From positions 1-16,888 of the forward strand of contig JAWVZU010000050.1 in the NCBI GenBank assembly GCA_033722075.1: a stretch of DNA of 16,888 nt, read 5' to 3'. This DNA is from JAWVZU01 sp033722075. GTDB lineage: Bacteria; Pseudomonadota; Gammaproteobacteria; Xanthomonadales; SZUA-38. How positions within the stretch are numbered: the stretch's first letter is position 1; each line of letters starts with the position of its first letter. The position numbers were made by a program, and so were the translations under genes. The notes under the pieces are model-generated. The model saw only the letters and a list, made by a program, of their open reading frames with translations, ran no database searches and had not been told where the DNA came from. This document shows positions 6,156 through 11,965 of this stretch, piece after piece.

Positions 6156-8957
6156 TCAATCGTTCTCTTCGCGTGCCAGCCAGACGCCGCGTTCGTCGTG
6201 GATCAGTTCCGCCTCGTCGATCTCTTCCATGCTCCACGGGTTGGCCACGGACGGCGCGGAGACGGGCTCTTCGACGGGACGGGGTTTTTCGGGCCGGGTC
6301 GGTTTCGTCGTCCGGTCCGGCTCGAAATAGATGATCTGCTTCCAGCTCCGGGCCAGCGTATCCGCAAAGATCACGACGAGATCGCCGGGCTCGGCCGCCC
6401 CGAGGGCTGCGTCGATGGCTTCCGTTTCCAGCGGTACGATGTCGATGGCCTCGTCCGGGACGCCGTGTTCGAGGAGCACCTCCCGCAGCATGTTCGGCAC
6501 TTCTTCTTCGTCGCGACCACGCAGGGCATCATCCCGGCGGCAGATGTAGTGGTCGAAGTGGCCGGCGGCGGCCGCGGCGATGCTCCGGATGTCGTCATCA
6601 CGTCGGTCGCCCGGCGCGGCCAGCACGACATGCTTGCGGCCGGCGATCCGATAGGAATCGACCAGCTGGGACATGGCGGCCACGCCTGCGGCATTGTGGG
6701 CATAGTCCATGATGACCTTGAAGGGATGTTCGTCGAAGACGTTCATTCGCCCCGGCGCCTGGAAGAACGAGGTCGCAAAGGTGCGCAAACCGTGCTCGAT
6801 GTTTTCCCGGGAGATCCCCATCCCGTGGGCAAGCGCAGCGGCAAACATGGCGTTCTGGACGTTGTGCAAGGCGCGGCCTTCGATCGTGGCGGGAATCAGG
6901 TGGGTCCAGACCAGCGGCGTGTGCGTTCCGTTGTCGTACAGCGCGATCATCTGCCCGTTCAGCCCCTGCTCCAGGACGACTGCCCGTCCGCCGGCACGGA
7001 TATGCTGCTTAACCAGCGAGTGGTTGGAGTTCATCGTCACGTAGCAGAGGTGAGCCGCCTTGGTGTAGGCCGCCATCTTCAGGCAGTGGCTGTCGTCGGC
7101 ATTGAGGACAGCGGTGTCCGTCGCCACTTCAACCACCGTTCGCTTGACGCGGGCGAGGTCGTCGAGCGTATCGATGCCGTCGCGACCGAGATGGTCCTCG
7201 GCAATGTTGAGACACGCCGAGACGTTGGATTGGTCGATGCCCATTCCGCGCTTGACCAGGCCGCCCCGGGCCGTCTCCATGACCGCCGCATCCACGGTGG
7301 GGTCACGCAGCACCATGGCGGCGCCGCCGGGACCGGTCATGTCACCGGGGTACGTGAGCTTGCCGTCGATGTATACGCCTTCCGTCGTGGTCATCCCGAC
7401 CGTGTGCCCGGCGAGCTTGAGGATGTGCGCCAGCATGCGCGACGTGGTGGTCTTGCCGTTGGTGCCGGTAATTGCCGCGATGGGAATGCGCGTCGGCTTG
7501 CCCGCGGGAAACAGCATGTCCATTACCGGGCCGGCCACGTCCCGGGGCTTGCCTTCGGAGGGCGCGACATGCATGCGAAAGCCGGGCGCGGCGTTGACCT
7601 CGCAGATTGCGCCGCCGGTGGTGCGATAGGACTCGGTGATGTCGGTTGTGAGGAAGTCGATTCCGCCCACGTCGAGCCCGATCGCCTGAGCGGCCCGGAT
7701 GGCCATCGCCCGGTTGTCCGGGTGAATCACGTCGGTCACGTCCACGGCGGTACCGCCGGTCGAGAGGTTCGCCGTCGACCGGAGATAGACGACTTCGCCT
7801 TCGGGCGGGATGCTGTTGCGGTCATAACCGCGCTGGGCCAGCAGCCGTTCGGCCTGATGGTCGAACTCGATGCGGGTGAGCACTTTCTCGTGGCCGATGC
7901 CGCGGCGTGGATCGGCATTGACCTCCGCCACCAGGGCCTCGATGGTGCTCTCCCCGTCGCCGACCACATGTCCCGGGACACGCTTCGCGGCGGCAACGAG
8001 TTGCCCGTTGACCACCAGCAGGCGATGGTCGAGCCCCTGGATGTAGCTTTCCACGATGACCGAGCGGCTGTGCTTGTTGGCCTGCTCGAAGGCCGACTCC
8101 ACCTGTTCTTCGCTGGTCAGGTTGATCGAGACGCCGCGCCCGTGGTTGCCGTTGAACGGTTTCAGCACCACCGGGAATCCGATCCGTCGCGCGGCCCGCA
8201 CGGCACCTTCCGCAGATCGGACCAGCATCTGCTTTGGAACCGGCAGCCCAAGGTCTTCGAGAATGCGGTGGGTCTCTTCCTTGTCGCAGGCGAGTTCCAC
8301 CGCGATGTGGGGGGTTTTCGATGTAATCGTTGCCTGAATCCGTTCCTGGTACTTGCCGTGCCCGAGCTGGACCAGGCTGTGCTCATTGAGCCGCAGATGA
8401 GGGATGCCGCGATCAGTTGCCGCGGCCACCAGCGATGCGGTGCTCGGACCCAAGGCACGGCGCTGGGCGTAGCGGATGAATTCGTCGCGGCGCTCGGGCC
8501 AGTCGAAGGGCTCGGCATCTTCCGGTTGCAGGGATTCCGGGAGCAGGGCCAGCAGCAGATCCAGCCCCAGCTCGCCCGCGGCGAGGCCGACATCCCGCGA
8601 TGCGTATTCGTAGACGACGTTGTAGACGCCCGATTGGCCGTCGATGCTGCGGGTCCGGCCGAAAGTGACCTCGAAGCCCGCCATGCACTGGAGTTCGATG
8701 ACGACGTGCTCGTAGACGTGCCCCAGCCAGGTGCCCTCGTCTTCAGTCAGGCGCCGGAGAAACCCGCCCGGCTCGCGATAGGAGCAGCCGTGTTGAGCCA
8801 GACCCGGGAGCGCATTGGTAAGTGCTTCGATGAAGGAGTCCCCGAGCTTGACCGAAGGCCATGCCTCGAGCTCTCCGAGGTCGATGACCTGGCGAATGAC
8901 GGGAAACAGGGCGAAGTGGTTCGGCCCCCGGTAGATATTGGTCTTGGTGATCTGCAT
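6156..8957 (-). CDS. cphA: Cyanophycin synthetase
   Basis: CphA polymerises Asp and Arg, with ATP, into the storage polymer cyanophycin. The 933-aa product has the full architecture. The N-domain (about 1-160) begins IYRGPNHF and contains HVYEHVVIEL (HxxEH at 80-84). The ATP-grasp domain (about 215-485) has KPFNGNHGRGVS (266-277) and CEVNAAPGFRMH (452-463). The Mur-ligase domain (about 490-880) has GTNGKTTTSRM (498-508), APGRMNVF (734-741), DYAHNAAG (751-758) and PGDRRDDD (782-789). A Pro- and charge-rich tail of about 50 residues (880-933) ends the protein, which is longer than the roughly 870-900 aa of common CphAs. The ATG start has a good Shine-Dalgarno sequence, GAGGGG at 8961-8966. It lies in a minus-strand block cphB-cphA-Mur ligase and has its own candidate promoter in the 197-bp gap after cphB. 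Confidence 0.97.
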   Translation of the reverse strand: MQITKTNIYRGPNHFALFPVIRQVIDLGELEAWPSVKLGDSFIEALTNALPGLAQHGCSYREPGGFLRRLTEDEGTWLGHVYEHVVIELQCMAGFEVTFGRTRSIDGQSGVYNVVYEYASRDVGLAAGELGLDLLLALLPESLQPEDAEPFDWPERRDEFIRYAQRRALGPSTASLVAAATDRGIPHLRLNEHSLVQLGHGKYQERIQATITSKTPHIAVELACDKEETHRILEDLGLPVPKQMLVRSAEGAVRAARRIGFPVVLKPFNGNHGRGVSINLTSEEQVESAFEQANKHSRSVIVESYIQGLDHRLLVVNGQLVAAAKRVPGHVVGDGESTIEALVAEVNADPRRGIGHEKVLTRIEFDHQAERLLAQRGYDRNSIPPEGEVVYLRSTANLSTGGTAVDVTDVIHPDNRAMAIRAAQAIGLDVGGIDFLTTDITESYRTTGGAICEVNAAPGFRMHVAPSEGKPRDVAGPVMDMLFPAGKPTRIPIAAITGTNGKTTTSRMLAHILKLAGHTVGMTTTEGVYIDGKLTYPGDMTGPGGAAMVLRDPTVDAAVMETARGGLVKRGMGIDQSNVSACLNIAEDHLGRDGIDTLDDLARVKRTVVEVATDTAVLNADDSHCLKMAAYTKAAHLCYVTMNSNHSLVKQHIRAGGRAVVLEQGLNGQMIALYDNGTHTPLVWTHLIPATIEGRALHNVQNAMFAAALAHGMGISRENIEHGLRTFATSFFQAPGRMNVFDEHPFKVIMDYAHNAAGVAAMSQLVDSYRIAGRKHVVLAAPGDRRDDDIRSIAAAAAGHFDHYICRRDDALRGRDEEEVPNMLREVLLEHGVPDEAIDIVPLETEAIDAALGAAEPGDLVVIFADTLARSWKQIIYFEPDRTTKPTRPEKPRPVEEPVSAPSVANPWSMEEIDEAELIHDERGVWLAREEND

Positions 8958-9016
8958 GTGCCCCTCGCGCCGGAATTCTGCTTCCCGGTCTAATTGTTAG
9001 CGAAAAAAAGCGCGCA

Positions 9017-9025
9017 ATACTAGCA
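9017..9025 (-). promoter_or_regulatory. Candidate cphA promoter (extended -10)
   Basis: On the minus strand the bases read TGCTAGTAT, an extended -10 (TGn plus TAGTAT), about 60 bp upstream of the cphA start. No good -35 is visible, as is common for extended -10 promoters. A run of seven T follows just downstream on the transcript strand. It would let cphA be expressed apart from cphB, which has its own upstream promoter. Confidence 0.35.
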
Positions 9026-9056
9026 AAGACGGGGCTTGCGGGCGAGTCCGCACTCA

Positions 9057-9093
9057 CGCGAAAACTAGGGAACCATGAAATACATGAAAAGTG
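9057..9093 (+). repeat. Dispersed repeat, copy 1 (plus orientation)
   Basis: It starts CGCGAAAA, then GAACCATGAAA (9070-9080) and CATGAAAA (9083-9090). It shares this layout (GCGAAA, a few bases, ACCATGAAA, 1-3 bases, CATGAAA) with the minus-strand copy at 9121-9156 and the plus-strand copy at 15358-15400. It lies in the gap between cphB and cphA and is not coding as far as I can see. Confidence 0.7.
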
Positions 9094-9147
9094 TGCGATC
9101 GCGTTTTCGAATCGAGACGTTCCCCATTTCATGCATTTTCATGGTTC
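9070..9147. repeat. Inverted pair of dispersed repeats, potential long hairpin between cphB and cphA
   Basis: GAACCATGAAA at 9070-9080 is the exact reverse complement of 9137-9147. After a small bulge, CATGAAA at 9083-9089 pairs with 9127-9133. Together these give 18 paired bases and a loop of about 40. In the minus-strand transcript the hairpin would begin eight bases after the cphB stop codon. It could protect the cphB mRNA 3' end, attenuate read-through into cphA, or simply be a BIME-like pair of mobile repeats. It lacks a strong T-run directly after the stem, so it is not a textbook terminator. Confidence 0.6.
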
Positions 9148-9156
9148 GCTTTCGCT
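9121..9156 (-). repeat. Dispersed repeat, copy 2 (minus orientation)
   Basis: Read on the minus strand it goes AGCGAAAGCGAACC, then ATGAAAATG and CATGAAATGGGG. It abuts the cphB stop codon: the AG of TAG is the start of the repeat. It is in opposite orientation to copy 1, with about 30 bp between them. Confidence 0.7.
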
Positions 9157-9985
9157 AATTCATCTGATTGTCGGGCGGGGTGGCGAGGCGCGAGTTGATG
9201 TCGTAGCGGCTGCCGGGGGTCAGGATGTGCAGGCGGAGGTCGATCATGCAGACCGCCCGGCCTTCAGCCGTTTCCGCCGCGCTCGAGAACTTGAGGTGGC
9301 TCGGGTCCAGGACTGTGACCGCCCCGGTGCCGACAACCTCGACGTGATCTTCGCCGTCGATGAAGGCCGCCGTGTCCTCGTCGATGCCCAGGCCCAGGGG
9401 GAACGGGTTGTAGGAAATGGCGGCGAGCAGGCGCCCGATGCGGTCGCGCTGTCGAAAATGCTGGTCGACCAGGATCTTGTTGGACAGACCCAGCCCCGGC
9501 ACCAGCGTGGTCATCTCCGCCTCGGGCGTGGCTCCGGTCTCGCCGCCCGCGATCATGTGTTCCGGCATGATCGCCGCACCGGCCGAGGTGCCCGCGATCG
9601 GCATTCCGGCCGCATTGCGGGAGCGCAGCATGCGGGCGGCGTGCGTGCCGCCGAGCGTGGTCGACAGGCGCAGCTGGTTGCCGCCGGTAATGAACACGCC
9701 GTCCACCGAATCCAGGATCTTGCGCGTTTCTTCCGAATCGCAGTCTGCGCGGGTTCGCAGATTCATCACGATGGCGCGCCGGGCGCCGAGCGACTGGAAG
9801 ATATCCATGTACTCGGGGCCTGTTTCGGGCAGGGCCGACGCCGTGGGAATGACCGCCACCGTCGGTTCGTCCCCGCAGATGTTGATGAATCGCTTCAGGA
9901 TTTCCGTGTTGTCGACGCGATCTTCGGCGCCGCCGATGGGAATGATGTATCCGCGGGAAGCACCGTTGGGAACCTTGGCTGGCAT
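9155..9985 (-). CDS. cphB: Cyanophycinase (peptidase family S51)
   Basis: CphB is an intracellular exo-type serine peptidase that breaks cyanophycin into beta-Asp-Arg dipeptides. The 276-aa product matches the usual length (about 270). Seen: a nucleophile elbow GTSAGAAIMP with S134, then DQHFRQRDR with H176, and GIDEDTA with E203. From memory the Synechocystis enzyme uses S132, H174 and E201, so all three residues fit with a constant offset of two. The ATG at 9983-9985 has GGAG about 11 bases upstream, and the protein begins directly with a plausible N-terminus. It heads the cphB-cphA-Mur-ligase block and is divergent from dapB, with a TATAAT-type promoter upstream. Having degradation and synthesis genes side by side is typical of cyanophycin loci outside cyanobacteria. 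Confidence 0.96.
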   Translation of the reverse strand: MPAKVPNGASRGYIIPIGGAEDRVDNTEILKRFINICGDEPTVAVIPTASALPETGPEYMDIFQSLGARRAIVMNLRTRADCDSEETRKILDSVDGVFITGGNQLRLSTTLGGTHAARMLRSRNAAGMPIAGTSAGAAIMPEHMIAGGETGATPEAEMTTLVPGLGLSNKILVDQHFRQRDRIGRLLAAISYNPFPLGLGIDEDTAAFIDGEDHVEVVGTGAVTVLDPSHLKFSSAAETAEGRAVCMIDLRLHILTPGSRYDINSRLATPPDNQMN

Positions 9986-10040
9986 GGTTTTTCGAACTCC
10001 GGGTGAGCGGGCAGTCGGGCTGCCTCTTATTCAGACCGGT

Positions 10041-10063
10041 GGCGATTATACGCAAAATCGGCC
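10041..10063 (-). promoter_or_regulatory. Candidate cphB promoter with symmetric element at the -10
   Basis: The minus strand carries a perfect TATAAT at 10045-10050, about 60 bp upstream of the cphB ATG. The bases 17 further upstream (CCAATG) are a poor -35. The -10 is flanked by 5-bp inverted arms, CGATT at 10043-10047 and AATCG at 10056-10060, which could be part of an operator. This is a promoter call from sequence only. Confidence 0.45.
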
Positions 10064-10093
10064 GAAACATTGGCGGGCACTGCGACTACCATC

Positions 10094-10122
10094 TTCAAAC
10101 TGCCCGGCCGGCTTGCTACCGT
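10094..10122 (+). promoter_or_regulatory. Weak candidate dapB promoter
   Basis: TTCAAA (10094-10099), a 17-bp spacer, then TACCGT (10117-10122) preceded by TGC. The -35 matches the sigma70 consensus at 4 of 6 positions and the -10 is poor. It lies 35 bp before the dapB ATG. No lysine riboswitch-like structure is evident in the short leader. Confidence 0.22.
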
Positions 10123-10156
10123 GCGAATTCAAACCAACGGATCTCATTGTAAAGCG

Positions 10157-10951
10157 ATGACGAATGTGGCAGTGATCGGCGCCGCCGGGCGAATGGGCAA
10201 GGCTCTGATCGGCCTGATCCACGCCGCCGAAGATCTGGCGTTGTCGGAGGCCATCGTTTCACCCGATAGCGAAGCGAACGGCGAAGACGCCGGGTTGCTG
10301 GCCGGGCTGGGCCCGATCGGTGTCCTGTGCGCGTCGAGACTCACCGGGAATTGTGATGTGGCCGTGGAGTTTTCCACGCCGCAAGGGCTGGAAGCGGCTC
10401 TGGAAGCCTGTCGTGGTGCGACAGTCCCGCTGGTGAGCGGCACCACCGGCCTGGGTGACCGGCAGCACCAGGCGCTGGACGCTGCGGCTGCGGAAATTCC
10501 GGTGCTCTGGGCGGCGAACATGAGCCTGGGCATCCAGCTCTGTTACCAGCTGGTGGCTCAAGCCAGTCGGGCGCTGAGCGGCAAGGCCGACATCGAAGTC
10601 ATCGAGGCGCATCACCGGCACAAGCAGGATTCGCCTTCCGGTACGGCGCTTGAACTGGCTCGCATTGCTGCCGACGCGCGCAATGTCCACTTCCCGGACA
10701 ATGTAGTCCGCGGCCGATCGGGGACCGGCCTGGAGCGCGGGCCTGACGAGATCGGCGTGTCCGCCGTCCGGGCAGGGGACATCGTGGGCGAGCACACGGT
10801 CCTGTTTGCCCTGGATGGGGAACGCCTGGAGATCCGCCACGCGGCGCACGATCGCACCGTTTTTGCTCGCGGCGCACTCGCCGCAGCCCGCTATCTGCAG
10901 GGAAAGGCCCCGGGCCGGTATCGGCTGGCGGATCTGCTGGACCGCGGATAA
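10157..10951 (+). CDS. dapB: 4-hydroxy-tetrahydrodipicolinate reductase
   Basis: This cytosolic NAD(P)H-dependent enzyme makes tetrahydrodipicolinate in the diaminopimelate/lysine branch from aspartate. The 264-aa product (E. coli DapB has 273) shows the nucleotide-binding GAAGRMG at 8-14, GTTGL at 95-99, and the family signature HHRHKQDSPSGT at 152-163 with catalytic H152-H153 and K156. I chose the ATG at 10157 because the Rossmann motif starts within seven residues; the upstream in-frame extension (from 10070) encodes 29 residues unlike the family and covers the promoter region. The ribosome site is weak. It is divergent from cphB, so two aspartate-consuming pathways start from the same 171-bp spacer. 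The usual neighbours dnaJ or carA are not seen. Confidence 0.95.
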   Translation: MTNVAVIGAAGRMGKALIGLIHAAEDLALSEAIVSPDSEANGEDAGLLAGLGPIGVLCASRLTGNCDVAVEFSTPQGLEAALEACRGATVPLVSGTTGLGDRQHQALDAAAAEIPVLWAANMSLGIQLCYQLVAQASRALSGKADIEVIEAHHRHKQDSPSGTALELARIAADARNVHFPDNVVRGRSGTGLERGPDEIGVSAVRAGDIVGEHTVLFALDGERLEIRHAAHDRTVFARGALAAARYLQGKAPGRYRLADLLDRG

Positions 10952-10978
10952 AGCTCGAACCTACTTTGCCCACAACCT

Positions 10979-10987
10979 TGCTATACT
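10979..10987 (+). promoter_or_regulatory. Candidate promoter for ribF-ileS-lspA (extended -10)
   Basis: TGCTATACT is a strong extended -10 (TGn plus TATACT) lying 29 bp before the ribF ATG, in the 64-bp gap after dapB. No clear -35 lies at the right distance. It suggests the block can be transcribed apart from dapB. No terminator hairpin is visible after dapB. Confidence 0.5.
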
Positions 10988-11015
10988 GCGCCGCTTCGTT
11001 CGGGCACGATGAATC

Positions 11016-11945
11016 ATGAGGCTGGTCCGCGATCTCGATCACCGCAATCTCTGCCCCGGCGGCAGTGTCGTCACCGTGGGCAATTTTGACGGCTTGCACC
11101 GCGGTCATGCGGCGTTGCTGGCGTCCGTCGAAGCGGCCGCGCACGGCAGCGGCCTGGCGGAGGCGGTGGTGAGTTTTGAGCCCCTGGCTCGCGAGTACTT
11201 CGCCGGAGACCAGGCGCCGGCGCGCATCTACAGCGCAAGCGAGCGCCTGCGCATCCTGCGCCAATTCGAACCGGACGTTGTCTGGCTTTGCCGGTTCAAC
11301 GCGGCCCTGGTGAACATGTCGGCGGAGACGTTCGTTCGGCGCATCCTGGTCGATGGGCTGAATGCCCGGCACGTGATCGTCGGATCGGACTTTCGCTTCG
11401 GGCGAGGACGGGAAGGCGATACGGGTGTGCTGGAAAAGCTCGGCGAGCGCTTTGGCTTCACCGTCGGGATCGCACCGACGGTTACCCGTGACGGCGCGCG
11501 TGTCAGCAGCACCGCGGTGCGAGAGGCCCTGGCGAATTCGGACTTCGAGCTCGCCGAGGAGTTGCTTGGGCGGCCGTATACGATCTACGGTCGCGTGGTT
11601 CGCGGCAGCCGGCTGGGACACCGGCTCGGCTATCCGACCGCGAATATCAAGCTGCGCCGCCGCCGGCCGCCGGTGCACGGCATCTTCGCGGTGATCGTCG
11701 ATGGCCCGGATTTCGAGGGCCGCCGTGGCGTCGCCAGCCTGGGATGCCGCCCGACGGTGGCCAAGACCGGGGAGACGCTCCTCGAAGTGCATCTGTTCGA
11801 CTTCGAGGGCAATCTTTATGGTGCGCACCTGGACGTGCGCTTTGTCGCCAAGCTTCGCGAGGAAGAACGCTTCGAAAACGTCGAGTCCATGATCAAGCAA
11901 ATGGACCGTGACGCGGCCCGGGCCCGCGCCCTGCTGGCCGCCTGA
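11016..11945 (+). CDS. ribF: Bifunctional riboflavin kinase / FAD synthetase
   Basis: RibF phosphorylates riboflavin to FMN and adenylylates FMN to FAD in the cytosol. The 309-aa product (E. coli 313) has the nucleotidyltransferase N-half with VGNFDGLHRGH at 21-31, GSDFRFGRGR at 123-132 and VSSTAVR at 163-169. The riboflavin kinase C-half has GHRLGYPTAN at 201-210, HGIFAV at 221-226, GCRPTV at 243-248 and EVHLFDF at 257-263. The ATG at 11016 sits directly before the conserved start; no strong Shine-Dalgarno sequence is seen. It lies 20 bp before ileS, in the ribF-ileS-lspA order common in gammaproteobacteria. Confidence 0.96.
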   Translation: MRLVRDLDHRNLCPGGSVVTVGNFDGLHRGHAALLASVEAAAHGSGLAEAVVSFEPLAREYFAGDQAPARIYSASERLRILRQFEPDVVWLCRFNAALVNMSAETFVRRILVDGLNARHVIVGSDFRFGRGREGDTGVLEKLGERFGFTVGIAPTVTRDGARVSSTAVREALANSDFELAEELLGRPYTIYGRVVRGSRLGHRLGYPTANIKLRRRRPPVHGIFAVIVDGPDFEGRRGVASLGCRPTVAKTGETLLEVHLFDFEGNLYGAHLDVRFVAKLREEERFENVESMIKQMDRDAARARALLAA

Positions 11946-11965
11946 ATCAGGAAAAGTGACGACCT

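Noticed and set aside
5700..8993. A 1,097-codon open frame on the plus strand across the cyanophycin genes
   Set aside because: It lies antisense to cphA and its paralogue, both of which have unmistakable family motifs. Its composition is that of a GC-rich shadow, and it shows no domain of its own.
9038..9053. A TGCGG/CCGCA hairpin upstream of cphA as a terminator or attenuator
   Set aside because: Only 5 bp of stem and no T-run directly after it on the transcript strand; likely chance in GC-rich DNA.
9074..9157. A 27-codon plus-strand frame starting in repeat copy 1 (MKYMKSVRSRF...)
   Set aside because: It runs through both arms of the hairpin, has no ribosome site, and lacks the hydrophobic run seen in the frame at copy 3.
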